A stretch of DNA of 60,958 bases, taken from the NCBI RefSeq assembly GCF_014698065.1, contig NZ_JACJSI010000040.1:1-60958 (forward strand). Reading direction: 5' to 3'. The translations under genes were made by a program, and so were the position numbers. The notes beneath the pieces are model-generated. The model searched no databases and was not told the DNA's origin. It saw only the letters and a program-made list of their open reading frames with translations. Shown piece after piece: positions 35,401-43,829 of this stretch (its first letter is position 1; every line of letters begins with the position of its first letter). Source of the stretch: Nostoc flagelliforme FACHB-838 (lineage in GTDB: Bacteria; Cyanobacteriota; Cyanobacteriia; Cyanobacteriales; Nostocaceae).

Positions 35401-37228
35401 GCAATCTGATGCAAAATACGTCTTATCAATTGCAGGACGTAACACCAAAGAACTACTCAAAGAAATTGAATCTGCTCGTAAAGGTGTAAATAATGCTTTT
35501 GAGAAAGGCACAGATTGGCAAACACCAATAGGTAGTTATTTCACAGCAAAACCATTGGGTAAAACTGGAGCAGTTGCTTATGTTTATCCCGCAGCAGTCA
35601 ATTCTTATATCGGCATTGGTCGTACCGTATTCCGGTTATTTCCGAAAGTATTCGAGGATTTAAAAAGTAACAATCTTTACAACCGGGCTGCCGATGTTGA
35701 AAAGCTAGTTTATCCCAGAAGCTTACCTAAATTGACAACCAGGCAACTAGAAACACTCGAAAAGCAGTTGTTAGATGATTCGCTAGCAATGTTTGAAAGT
35801 GAAATTGCCTTTGCTAGATACATGACAGCAATTTTTCGAGATGATTTTCAAGTCAAGCCGCAATGCGTTTTTGGGTATAGCTTGGGTGAAACTAGCATGA
35901 TGGTTGCCCAAGGGGTTTGGAGTGATTTTGAGGGTGGAAGTAATACCTTAAACTCATCACCTTTATTTGGCGATAAGTTATCTGGGCCGAAAAATGCTGT
36001 GCGTGAATATTGGGGATTAACAGATTCACCAAACAACAATTTTTGGAATACTTATGTTCTCATGGCTACTCCATCGCAAGTTAGAGAATGCCTAAAACAT
36101 GAAAATCGCGTCTACTTAACTCAAATCAACACACCAGAAGAAGTATTAATTGCTGGTGAAGATGCAGCGTGTAAGCGAGTGATTAAAACTCTAGGTTGCA
36201 ACTCTTTCCCCGCTCCCTTCGACCATGTGATACATTGTGAAGCGATGCGATCGCAGTTCGAGGAAATCAAGAAGGTAAACAGCTTACCATCACAAAATCT
36301 TCCTGGGATTGTGTTTTATTCTGCCGCCGATTATCAACCAGTTGCACTCGAAAGAGATACCATTGCTCACAACATTGCCAAAGGATTGTGCCAAGAACTT
36401 GATTTTCCGCAGTTAGTTAATCGTGTCTACAATGATGGTGTGAAAATATTCCTAGAAGCAGGCGCAGGTAGTGTTTGTTCACGATGGATTGATAAAATCC
36501 TCGGAAACAAAGAACATATCACAGTCTCTCTAAATCGTAGGGGAATGGATGACCATGCTTCAATGGTCAAAGCATTAGCAAAACTACTCAGTCATCAGGT
36601 GAACGTGGATTTATCACCGTTGTACAGCAAAGCCCAAGAAACCGCTAATTCAAGTAAAGTAACATTGAGAACAGTTACCTTGGGTGGGAAAGCGATCGCA
36701 GCTACAATTTTGAGTGATGAAAATCGCAAACTTGTTGAAGATTTCGCTGGGGATCTTAGGAGCGATCGCTTCGCCAACGCCAAGGGCGAACGCTTCAAAA
36801 TACAGCATCCAAACATACCTAATCTCCAAAAATCTGAAATCACAGATTTTCTTAACACTTCCAACCACATAACCCAAGAAGAAAATTATTCCTCTAACAT
36901 CTTGCCTCAGCCAGAAGAAGTAAAACCGAAAAATATCATTGATAACGTTTTTGAACCGAGAGAACAATTACAATCTTCTGAGTCAAGCGCGATTAGACAG
37001 CCAATTCCTGTTTCTTTTCCACCCGTCAGAACTCAAAAAATTAGTAGCATCATCAGTATGTTCGATTTAAATAAGACCCAGTATCAAAAGCTCAATGCTA
37101 ATAATTCAAAGATAACTAAAGCACACACAGCCTTCTTACAAGCTAGACAAGATTACAGTCAGCAAATGAGCGAAATCATTCAATTGCAACTAGCTTGCGC
37201 CCAAAACTTGCTTAACGACGAATCTTAA
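32456..37228 (+). CDS. hglC: HglC: KS-chain length factor-acyltransferase polyketide protein
   Basis: A 1590-residue protein resembling PfaC KS-CLF fused to a PfaB-like AT. KS1 (about 1-450) is intact: Cys198 in LDAACSSS, histidines in ECHATGT and GHLLTAAG. The second KS-like unit (about 465-930) is a chain length factor: the cysteine position reads SAGENS and the first histidine motif reads EVFGSGI. AT (about 1030-1330) has Ser1142 in GYSLGE. No DH or ACP is present. The C-terminal 60 residues form a long amphipathic helix (KAHTAFLQARQDYSQQM) similar to the helical linker of HglE and may dock the two proteins. KS1-CLF pairs set chain length in PUFA synthases. The start is GTG 32456 with GGAG at 32442; no ATG nearby fits better. 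Confidence 0.9.
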   Translation: MEKIAIIALSCLFPDAKNPEEYWQNIVNQKDSTSSATVEEIGVDPTIFHNPVKGTPDKTYSLKGGYIRNFQFNPSEYNLPSEFVAGLDNTFKWSLYAAKQAIEQSGYWGNQTVLAKCGVILGNLSFPTKLSNQLFSPIYQQAINPAVRELLQYESFDLAVPSATKASLYNAMISGLPASIVAQALSLSQINLCLDAACSSSFYAIKLASHYLWSHKADVMLAGAISCADSLFVRMLFSGVQGYAENGISRPLDKSSRGLIPADGVGMVMLKRYYDALRDGDNILATICGNGLSNDGKGKHLLSPNPKGQVLAFERAYNEAKVSPKTIDYLECHATGTLLGDTTEFNSIETFFGQNQAAPLVGSAKANTGHLLTAAGMVGLTKVILSMSHGVIPATMNVSEPLTSEKGTISADKIVRTATAWPNNNASIKRAAISAFGFGGTNSHLILEQGTTAESVESTPPVPPTKVAIVGMDAFFGNCNGLDAFERSIYDGTQHFTSLPPQRWHGIENQESVLKEYGLTDGKAPVGAYIRDFEIDTLSCKIPPNEIEKLNPQQLLLLKVSDRAVKDAKLQEGSNVAVIVAAETEFSVHQLQQRWNLSWQVKDGLLNQGISLPAEQLSQLETIVKDSIHQPVEIGEYVSHIANIMASRISALWNFTGPAFTVSAGENSALKALEVAQMLLATGEVDAVVVGAVDLAGGVENVLFRSQFAPINTGVNTLGYDQQANGWTVGEGAGAVVLKRYEAAKEDNERIYAVIDAMSFAQGNSTLSDALVKPDASAISNVCKQAFEMAEIQPTEVNYVEVFGSGIPQEDEAEITGLLQAYPKVGNGLHCALGSVKANIGHTYTASGIASLIKTALCLYYRYIPATPKWSGVKTPQVWEGSPFYVAMESRPWFVDKGGTRRIAAINSMGIDGSYAHLILSEEPSQEERDNRYLLQMPFHLFPLAVSDRSTIPDILNHLQKSIEASSSLSATASQTFATFEQQSDAKYVLSIAGRNTKELLKEIESARKGVNNAFEKGTDWQTPIGSYFTAKPLGKTGAVAYVYPAAVNSYIGIGRTVFRLFPKVFEDLKSNNLYNRAADVEKLVYPRSLPKLTTRQLETLEKQLLDDSLAMFESEIAFARYMTAIFRDDFQVKPQCVFGYSLGETSMMVAQGVWSDFEGGSNTLNSSPLFGDKLSGPKNAVREYWGLTDSPNNNFWNTYVLMATPSQVRECLKHENRVYLTQINTPEEVLIAGEDAACKRVIKTLGCNSFPAPFDHVIHCEAMRSQFEEIKKVNSLPSQNLPGIVFYSAADYQPVALERDTIAHNIAKGLCQELDFPQLVNRVYNDGVKIFLEAGAGSVCSRWIDKILGNKEHITVSLNRRGMDDHASMVKALAKLLSHQVNVDLSPLYSKAQETANSSKVTLRTVTLGGKAIAATILSDENRKLVEDFAGDLRSDRFANAKGERFKIQHPNIPNLQKSEITDFLNTSNHITQEENYSSNILPQPEEVKPKNIIDNVFEPREQLQSSESSAIRQPIPVSFPPVRTQKISSIISMFDLNKTQYQKLNANNSKITKAHTAFLQARQDYSQQMSEIIQLQLACAQNLLNDES

Positions 37229-37255
37229 TATCTCATACCAATTCTCTCTAAACTT

Positions 37256-37374
37256 TCTCTTCCTTCGCGCCCTTTGCGTCCTTCGCGGTTCGTTTAAAAA
37301 TTATTACGTGCATCTCCCAGAGAATTGGTATTACTCTCTTACTCTGTGCCCTCTGCGCCTCTGCGGTTCGTTAA
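37256..37374. repeat. Two copies of the C-rich dispersed repeat in the hglC-pfaD gap
   Basis: Copy one (37256-37294) reads cttcgcgccctttgcgtcc and ends in gcggttcg; copy two (37345-37373) reads ctctgcgcctctgcggttcg. Between them lies AT-rich sequence. The repeat family thus occupies each of the three larger gaps of the PKS gene run. Confidence 0.7.
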
Positions 37375-37428
37375 CAGAGTCCACACCCTTCATATCATCC
37401 ATTGTTTGTAATCCGAGGGATAACTACC

Positions 37429-39105
37429 GTGACAACCGTAGATACGGTACTAAGTAAACACGATAATGGCCTTAACTTCTCCTCCTGGTCTTATAACAAA
37501 AACCAGGTTTGGAAAGGTTCTTTAGAAACTGTATCTTTCGAGAAAGAAACCATCAAAGATAAATTGATGGTATTAGATAAACCCTGCTACATCGTGAAAG
37601 TTGCCGGAAAAATCTGTGTCACTAATGAGGGTTATTTATCCCCTGGTGATAATGGCACAACAGCACAAGTAGAACTGCTAACATTTGCAGCCCCAATCCG
37701 CATTCAACAATTTGGAGATCCCAATTTCCTCTCCTCTTATGGAGTGAAATATGCCTACGTTACCGGCGCAATGGCTGGCGGAATTGCTTCCGAAGAAATG
37801 GTCATTGCACTCGGAAAAGAGCAAATTTTGAGTTCCTTTGGTGCAGGTGGCTTAACTCCAGAACGTTTGGAAGCAGCCATAAATCGCATTCAAGAAGTTT
37901 TACCTCAAGGGCCTTATGCATTTAATTTAATTCATAGCCCTAATGAACCTGCGATTGAACGCCGGGCTGTGGATTTATACCTCAAATATCAAGTGAGAAC
38001 AGTAGAAGCATCTGCATTTCTCGACTTGACTCCCAACATTGTTTATTACCGTGTTGCTGGATTGGGATTGAATAGCGCCAATCAAATTAAAATCAAAAAT
38101 AAAATCATTGCCAAAATTTCTCGCCGAGAAGTTGCGACTAAATTTCTGCAACCAGCACCAGCCAGAATAGTCAAAGAACTCCTTGAGCAAGGATTAATTA
38201 CTGAGTTACAAGCAACCCTTGCAGCCAAAGTTCCGATGGCTGATGATATTACCGTCGAAGCTGATTCTGGAGGTCATACAGATAACCGTCCCTTAGTTTG
38301 TGTGTTACCTTCTATTATTGCCTTACGGGATGAAATTCAAGCAAAATATCATTACCAAACACCCATTAGAATTGGCGTTGCAGGGGGAATTGGGACACCA
38401 CAATCAGCATTAGCAGCCTTTATGATGGGCGCTGCTTATGTAATGACCGGTTCCATTAATCAATCATGTGTTGAATCTGGGGCTTGTGAACATACCAAAA
38501 AGTTACTAGCTCAAGCTGAAATGGCTGATATGATTATGGCCCCAGCAGCAGATATGTTTGAAATGGGAGTCAAATTGCAAGTTCTCAAACGGGGTACAAT
38601 GTTCCCCATGCGAGCGCAGAAATTATTTGAACTCTATCGCGCTTATGATTCCATTGAAGAGATTCCTTTGGCAGAAAGAGAGAAATTAGAAAAACAAGTT
38701 TTTCGCAAAACTATTGCCGAAGTATGGGAAGGAACTGCGGCTTATTTGTCTCAAAAGAATCCTGAGAAACTTGGGAAAGCAGTTAATAATCCTAAACTGA
38801 AAATGGCATTGATTTTCCGTTGGTATCTAGGATTATCTTCTCGCTGGTCTAGTTCTGGTGAAAAAGGTAGAGAAGTCGATTATCAAATTTGGTGTGGCCC
38901 GGCAATGGGCGGTTTCAATGACTGGGTACGTGGTTCTTACCTGTCTGAACCAAATAATCGTGGTGTAGTTGATGTTGCTAATCAAATTATGACTGGTGCA
39001 GCCTTTTTGTACCGTGTCCAAAATTTGAAAATTCAAGGGCTGCAAGCTTCCGATTATTACAGTCAGTATCACCCTGTTCGTTCTACATCATTGTTGGAGA
39101 TTTAA
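37429..39105 (+). CDS. PfaD-like enoyl reductase (nitronate monooxygenase fold) of the hgl PKS
   Basis: A 558-residue FMN-dependent enoyl-ACP reductase of the PfaD family. It reduces the double bond left by the dehydratase, giving the saturated stretches of the chain. Visible blocks: an N-terminal domain up to about residue 85; the TIM barrel with YAYVTGAMAGGIASEEMVIAL, SSFGAGGLTPE, FNLIHSPNEPAIE and VEASAFLDLTPNIV; the FMN-phosphate region DDITVEADSGGHTDNRP; RIGVAGGIGTPQSALAAFMMGAAYVMTGSINQ; and a C-terminal FNDWVRGSYL. GTG 37429 with GAGGGA nine bases before it is a better start than TTG 37402. Its stop is two bases before hglB, so they are coupled. I believe this corresponds to hglA in some annotations but am not certain. 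Confidence 0.88.
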   Translation: MTTVDTVLSKHDNGLNFSSWSYNKNQVWKGSLETVSFEKETIKDKLMVLDKPCYIVKVAGKICVTNEGYLSPGDNGTTAQVELLTFAAPIRIQQFGDPNFLSSYGVKYAYVTGAMAGGIASEEMVIALGKEQILSSFGAGGLTPERLEAAINRIQEVLPQGPYAFNLIHSPNEPAIERRAVDLYLKYQVRTVEASAFLDLTPNIVYYRVAGLGLNSANQIKIKNKIIAKISRREVATKFLQPAPARIVKELLEQGLITELQATLAAKVPMADDITVEADSGGHTDNRPLVCVLPSIIALRDEIQAKYHYQTPIRIGVAGGIGTPQSALAAFMMGAAYVMTGSINQSCVESGACEHTKKLLAQAEMADMIMAPAADMFEMGVKLQVLKRGTMFPMRAQKLFELYRAYDSIEEIPLAEREKLEKQVFRKTIAEVWEGTAAYLSQKNPEKLGKAVNNPKLKMALIFRWYLGLSSRWSSSGEKGREVDYQIWCGPAMGGFNDWVRGSYLSEPNNRGVVDVANQIMTGAAFLYRVQNLKIQGLQASDYYSQYHPVRSTSLLEI

Positions 39106-39107
39106 AA

Positions 39108-40622
39108 ATGACTATAAAACAGTCTTTCACAGCAGACGATATTCAAATATTTTTGGTATCTAACTTAGCTAAATTGCTAGGAGTAGCAACTGATGAAATA
39201 GATGTCAAAGAACATTTAGAAAACTATGGGTTGGATTCAGCCCAAGCAATGATTCTAGTAAGTAACTTAGAAAAGTTGCTAGGATTTCAACCATCTCCAT
39301 TGCTTCTGTGGCATTACCCAAATATTGAAGCTCTTTCACAGCGTTTAGCTGAAGAAGTGCAAGAAGGTTCGCCAGTTCAAGATACAAAGGTAGTAGCCTC
39401 TAATGCCAATGCTGCACCCTCTGTTCTAGATTTAGGTGCTGAGGCTGTTCTTGACCCCACAATCCATCCCGGTGCTGCATCTAATGTGCTTGTGGGTGAG
39501 CCCAAGAACATCTTTTTAACTGGAGGAACAGGCTTTTTAGGAGCTTTTATCATCCGGGAATTGCTACAAGAAACTAATGCGGATATCTATTGCTTAGTGC
39601 GTGCTACTAATGCCGAAGAAGGCAAAAGCAAACTCCAAAAGAATCTGGAACAGTATGCAATTTGGCAGGAAGAATTTAACTCCAGAATTATTCCGATTGT
39701 CGGCGATTTATCTTTGCCATTGTTAGGTGTTGGCTCTGAACAGTTTCAAACTTTAGCTACCAATATTGATACTATATATCATAGTGGTGCTTTGTTGAAT
39801 TATGTTTTTCCATACTCAGCATTGAAAGCAGCCAATGTTTTAGGCACTCAAGAAATTTTGAGATTGGCTTGTCAAATTAAAGTCAAGCCTGTACATTACG
39901 TTTCTAGCGTTGCTGTTTTTGAATCCACGGCTTATGCTGGTAAGGTTGTTAAAGAACAGGATGAATTCAATCATTGGGAAGGTATTTATCTTGGTTACTC
40001 TCAAACAAAATGGGTAGCTGAAAAGTTAGTAAAAATTGCTCGTGACCGTGGACTTCCTGTAACTATCCACAGACCGCCACTGATTTCTGGTGATAGCAAA
40101 ACAGGCATTTGTAACACACATGACTTTATCAACTTGATGACCAAGGGCTGTCTACAAATGGGATATTTCCCTGATGTAGATTATATGTTGGATATGTCAC
40201 CTGTAGACTATGTAAGTAAAGCGATCGTTTATCTATCACGCCAGAAAGAATCCATAGGTAAGGCTTTCAATTTACAACATCCCCAACCTGCTGCTTTGAA
40301 AATGCTAGTTGAGTGGATACGCTCTTTTGGTTATTCAGTTGAAATGATTCCTTATGAAAAATGGCAATCTGAGTTAATCAATAATGTGACTTCTGCGGAT
40401 AATCCTTTGTACACTCTGCGACCATTTTTGTTGGAACGTTGGTCTGATGAACAATTGACTATTCCTGATTTGTATTTACAAGCTAGAAGACCCCATATTA
40501 GCTGCCAAGATACTCTTCATGCATTGGCAGGTAGTTCTATCGCTTGTCCTCCAATTGATTCTCAATTGTTTATGACTTATACCGCCTACTTAATTCAAAG
40601 TGGTTTCTTAAATCTCGCTTAG
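39108..40622 (+). CDS. hglB: HglB/HetM: ACP-thioester reductase
   Basis: A 504-residue protein. An N-terminal ACP (about 5-85) carries the pantetheine serine Ser44 in YGLDSAQAM. The reductase domain (about 135-504) is an extended SDR of the thioester-reductase type with NIFLTGGTGFLGAFIIRELL, VKPVHYVSSVAVF, and Tyr-xxx-Lys in YSQTKWVAEKL. It would release the finished chain from the ACP by NADPH reduction to an aldehyde or alcohol, supplying the primary hydroxyl that HglT glycosylates. It is the last gene of the PKS run and starts two bases after the PfaD-like gene. Known as hglB or hetM in Anabaena. Confidence 0.92.
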   Translation: MTIKQSFTADDIQIFLVSNLAKLLGVATDEIDVKEHLENYGLDSAQAMILVSNLEKLLGFQPSPLLLWHYPNIEALSQRLAEEVQEGSPVQDTKVVASNANAAPSVLDLGAEAVLDPTIHPGAASNVLVGEPKNIFLTGGTGFLGAFIIRELLQETNADIYCLVRATNAEEGKSKLQKNLEQYAIWQEEFNSRIIPIVGDLSLPLLGVGSEQFQTLATNIDTIYHSGALLNYVFPYSALKAANVLGTQEILRLACQIKVKPVHYVSSVAVFESTAYAGKVVKEQDEFNHWEGIYLGYSQTKWVAEKLVKIARDRGLPVTIHRPPLISGDSKTGICNTHDFINLMTKGCLQMGYFPDVDYMLDMSPVDYVSKAIVYLSRQKESIGKAFNLQHPQPAALKMLVEWIRSFGYSVEMIPYEKWQSELINNVTSADNPLYTLRPFLLERWSDEQLTIPDLYLQARRPHISCQDTLHALAGSSIACPPIDSQLFMTYTAYLIQSGFLNLA

Positions 40623-41520
40623 TAATTTACAGCTAGCGTAAGATGTCTGAAAAGTGTTTAGCTGTGATTTTAGATACTTATTGATTCCCCCTTAAAAAAC
40701 AGGGCTGTTTCATTCTCAAACACGATTTGTCAAGACGGTTAGCGAGAAAATTGTAAGTAAGCGTGACGATGAGATGAACATTTAATCACTTAAATATCAG
40801 TAAAATAGTTTATTTTATCGGCACGCTGGTAACAAAATAACCAATTTTTAATTGCTAGAACCCTTGATTTTTAAAGCTCTTTAGGGAATCAAACAGCCCT
40901 GCTCTTAAAAGGGGGGTATAAGGAAGAAACTCAAAGTCACCCTTAAATAAGGGGGATTTAGGAGGATCTCTAAGCGTTAGTAACATAACTAACGTAACGC
41001 ACCATTCCAGATATTTTCACTACGTTACAGAAGCCCTAACACACTACAAAACAATTTTGTTTAGTTTATGTTCTTTAGGACTCAGTACTACTGAACAGCC
41101 AATATTTAAGATGCCAGCCAACAACTCATACACCAATAGCGGCAATATAATTGCCCTGTTGGTGTATGCTCAATCATGTAGATTTTTAGTATTCATCTCT
41201 TGACAAAAGCAATCGAGGATAGAATGGTTACTATCGGGCATAAAACTTTAATTTTACCCGCTTGCTTTTGTAAGTAATCAAAAACTAGCGCTAGCAGTCT
41301 GAAATAACCGAACTTCTTTAATGCCCAACTAGTTCGATGCATAAGTCCTAAATTTACGTTTGGACTGCTACATCTATCCAATGCATCATACAAGCATTTG
41401 AAAGGGTAATAACTCAAGACATTTCTTGTCGGTTCAGATATTACGCGTACTTAATTGTAGAACGAGAACCACTGTAAATGCAATACAGCTTCATCAAGTT
41501 GAATTCACCAATATTCTTAC
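40623..41520. other. 898-bp non-coding region between hglB and the hetN-position SDR
   Basis: No convincing gene is seen. It contains a 202-bp MITE-like element (separate entry) set in a c/g-run repeat (cccccttaa... and ttaaataaggggga, 40685-40970). The stretch 40980-41520 is unique-looking and probably holds the promoter of the SDR gene. Confidence 0.6.
40700..40901. mobile_element. MITE-like element with CAGGGCTGTTT terminal inverted repeats
   Basis: Left end CAGGGCTGTTTCATTCTC (40700-40717) and the complement of the right end, CAGGGCTGTTTGATTCCC (40901-40884), match in 16 of 18 bases. The 202-bp interior has no ORF. It lies inside a dispersed cccccttaa/ttaaggggg repeat. No clean target duplication can be defined, because both flanks carry a similar cttaaaa string set off differently from the ends. 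It is probably mobilised by a transposase encoded elsewhere. Confidence 0.7.
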
Positions 41521-42324
41521 ATGAACACAACACATCAAGATCAGAGCAAACAAACTGCTCTTATTACTGGGGCAGCTGGTGGAATTGGCTACGAATTAGC
41601 ACGTATTTTTGCTGCTCATGATTACAATCTGGTCTTAGTAGACAGAAACGGTCCAAAGCTAGTAGAAATTGCAGCTAAATTCCAAAAAAAATTTGGAATT
41701 TTTGTCAAAACTATTGTTAAGGATTTATCTATATCAACTGCTCCTGAAGAAATTTTCACGGAGTTGCAACTCGCCAATATTAATGTTGATGTGCTAGTAA
41801 ATAATGCTGGATTTGGTATCTATGGATTATTTCACGAAACAGACCTAGCTACTGAACTGGAAATGCTACAAGTAAATTTGGTGTGTCTCACCCATTTAAC
41901 TAAGCTATTCGTGAAGCACATGGTAAAGCAAGGTGAAGGTAAAATATTAAATGTTGCCTCGGCTGCTGCTTTTCAACCAGGCCCTTTGATGGCGGTTTAT
42001 TTTGCTACCAAAGCTTATATCTTATCTTTTTCAGAAGCGATCGCTAATGAATTAGAAGGTACAGGTGTCACTGTGACAGTTCTTTGTCCAGGTTCAACAG
42101 AATCTGGCTTTCATGAAAGAACTGGGATGGCTGACTCTAAGTTGCTCAAGGGTAAGAGGATGATGGATGCACAAACAGTAGCCGAAATTGGTTTTCACGG
42201 CTTAATGAAGGGCAAAACCATTGTCATTCCTGGTTTTATGAATAAACTACTGGCAAAAAGCGTCAGATTTGTACCTAGAAAGCTGGTGACAAGAATTGTG
42301 AGAAATATGCAGGAAGATAAGTAA
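41521..42324 (+). CDS. Classical short-chain dehydrogenase at the hetN position, lacking RGSGR
   Basis: A 267-residue classical SDR with the cofactor loop ALITGAAGGIGYELARIFA, the NNAGFGIYG block, the catalytic serine in NVASAAAF and Tyr-xxx-Lys in VYFATKAYILSFS. It lies between hglB and hetI, the location of hetN in Anabaena sp. PCC 7120. HetN there carries an RGSGR pentapeptide, just before the catalytic-Ser strand, that acts in heterocyst spacing. Here the corresponding segment reads KQGEGKILN, with no RGSGR. The overall sequence looks more like the DltE/COG0300 branch. A role in the keto/hydroxy chemistry of the glycolipid is plausible; a patterning role through RGSGR is not supported. 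Confidence 0.85.
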   Translation: MNTTHQDQSKQTALITGAAGGIGYELARIFAAHDYNLVLVDRNGPKLVEIAAKFQKKFGIFVKTIVKDLSISTAPEEIFTELQLANINVDVLVNNAGFGIYGLFHETDLATELEMLQVNLVCLTHLTKLFVKHMVKQGEGKILNVASAAAFQPGPLMAVYFATKAYILSFSEAIANELEGTGVTVTVLCPGSTESGFHERTGMADSKLLKGKRMMDAQTVAEIGFHGLMKGKTIVIPGFMNKLLAKSVRFVPRKLVTRIVRNMQEDK

Positions 42325-42407
42325 GCTGGTTGTCATTAGTCATTTGTCATTGGTCATTTGTCCGCAATATCTCTCTTGTTTCACCCAGGAGATGAGCTTA
42401 GTCAACA

Positions 42408-43127
42408 TCAGTACTGCCAGCATTTTAAGTTCCAGCCACAATTTGCTATAGCAACAGCAGCAACATAATTGTTAGCAGGTACTAGTTCAAAAAGACTCCA
42501 GTCTTCAGTTATCTGTAACTTGGCTGGTTCTGTGGGAGTGAGCGACACTTCAATTTGCTCTAACTGAGCTAGTCCGTCTCCAGTTGCTTTTAAATAAGCT
42601 TCCTTACAAGTCCAGTAACGGAAAAATACTTCTTGCTGTTGGTTGTGAGATAGCGATCGCAACATCTCATATTCTCCCGGTAAAAAGAACCGTTTGGCAA
42701 GAGCTTCTAAATCAGACATCGGACGAATATATTCTAGGTCTACACCAATTTCCCTAGTGCAATTCACCGCACACAAACCCAACCCTTGGGAGTGAGACAA
42801 GTTAAACGCCAGTCCAGTATCGGCAAATGTATCTGCTAATACTGGTTTACCACGGTGTTGATAATTAAACTGCACTTGTAAGGGCTGGATATCCAAATAG
42901 CGGCCTAATATAGTTCGGAGAATACCGCGGCCAGCGATGAAACGCTGCCGATGTTCCTGAAAATAGAATCGTTCAGCACGAGCCATTTCGTCGCCAGAAA
43001 GGGTTGCTGCTAAGTTTTGCAGTTGTGGTTCTGGTTGGTCAAGGTCTATGCGCCAGACATGAATCTCATCCGGTAGCGAAGTTAAATCTGTTGGTGCAGG
43101 TAGCCAAATATGATTAGAAGCGGTCAT
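42408..43127 (-). CDS. hetI: HetI: Sfp-type 4'-phosphopantetheinyl transferase
   Basis: A 239-residue Sfp-type PPTase that transfers phosphopantetheine from CoA to the ACP serines of HglE and HglB (and other carrier proteins). Visible motifs: the N-terminal FIAGRGILRTILGRYL, GLAFNLSHSQGLGLCAV, the Mg-binding GVDLEYIRPM, and the signature YWTCKEAYLKATGDGL. It is transcribed toward the SDR gene on the opposite strand, as hetI is in Anabaena. Upstream there is a dispersed repeat (43159-43177). It is often the only broad-range PPTase in these organisms. Confidence 0.93.
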   Translation of the reverse strand: MTASNHIWLPAPTDLTSLPDEIHVWRIDLDQPEPQLQNLAATLSGDEMARAERFYFQEHRQRFIAGRGILRTILGRYLDIQPLQVQFNYQHRGKPVLADTFADTGLAFNLSHSQGLGLCAVNCTREIGVDLEYIRPMSDLEALAKRFFLPGEYEMLRSLSHNQQQEVFFRYWTCKEAYLKATGDGLAQLEQIEVSLTPTEPAKLQITEDWSLFELVPANNYVAAVAIANCGWNLKCWQY

Positions 43128-43158
43128 TGAGTCAAAAAGTCAAGGGAGTTTTACTCTA

Positions 43159-43177
43159 CTAGTACCGCAAGGCGGAA
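43159..43177. repeat. 19-bp dispersed repeat CTAGTACCGCAAGGCGGAA, copy 2
   Basis: Identical to 1821-1839 and again followed by A-rich repeats (gtcaaaagtcaaaag). It lies about 30 bases upstream of the hetI start, so it could influence hetI expression. The rest of the gap to 43515 is AT-rich with no gene seen. Confidence 0.7.
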
Positions 43178-43515
43178 GTCAAAAGTCAAAAGTTAAAAGA
43201 TTGCTTTTCCTGGCTAATATGCTGATTTATTACTCTACATATACGTGATATACGTGCCATTTTTATTACTTTAGATGTACGATTATTAACTCAAGTTTAA
43301 ATCCTGTGAAAGAGAATATATTAAAACCTTTGGTAGAGAACAGGAAATTTTATTTTGGCTAAAACATTAGCTATACAGTTTTACCCAAGTAATTACGAGG
43401 AATGTCTGCAAGTGTATTTTTTTTGGCAAATTGTTAAATCTGAAACAAAAAAATCTTGCCAAAGCTTGTTAAAAATCTATTAGAACTACTTTTTTGCAAA
43501 GCATAGTGAGAATGA

Positions 43516-43683
43516 ATGATTATTAATTTGGAGTACCTTGCCTTCTTTGTGCTGCTACTGACAGCGCTGCTATTAGCAATTAAGGAAATGAGCGTTGCTT
43601 TAGATGAAGTAGATGTTGAGCGCTTTACACTCTGGACAGGTGTTGCTTCTGTTATCGCTGGTTTACCAATAATATTGTGGTAG
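43516..43683 (+). CDS. Small membrane protein, 55 residues
   Basis: An ATG-to-TAG frame encoding MIINLEYLAFFVLLLTALLL then an acidic loop (MSVALDEVDVERFTLW) and a second hydrophobic segment (GVASVIAGLPIILW). The two-helix hairpin layout with a charged turn, and good codon regularity, make it look like a real small protein. The ribosome binding site is weak (GTGAG eight bases upstream). It is too short to assign to a family. It stands alone between hetI and the hydrolase gene; no gene is seen in 43684-43829. Confidence 0.5.
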   Translation: MIINLEYLAFFVLLLTALLLAIKEMSVALDEVDVERFTLWTGVASVIAGLPIILW

Positions 43684-43829
43684 CTTCTGGGTCAATGCCA
43701 TCCTCTCTATTGCAATAGTTTATTTAGGAAAAGTAGTGAAAACAAGCTAGTTTGTTCACTCTTTTAGGCTTCCAAACAAGACGATTGCATCCGTTGAGTA
43801 ACCTAGCAGCTAAAATATTGTCTCGTCTA

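Noticed and set aside
41193..41417. 74-codon minus-strand frame between hglB and the SDR gene
   Set aside because: No ribosome binding site and no recognisable family, in a repeat-bearing intergenic region; insufficient evidence.
41521..42324. Calling the SDR hetN
   Set aside because: Position fits, but the RGSGR motif is absent and the sequence looks like another SDR branch, so the symbol is withheld.
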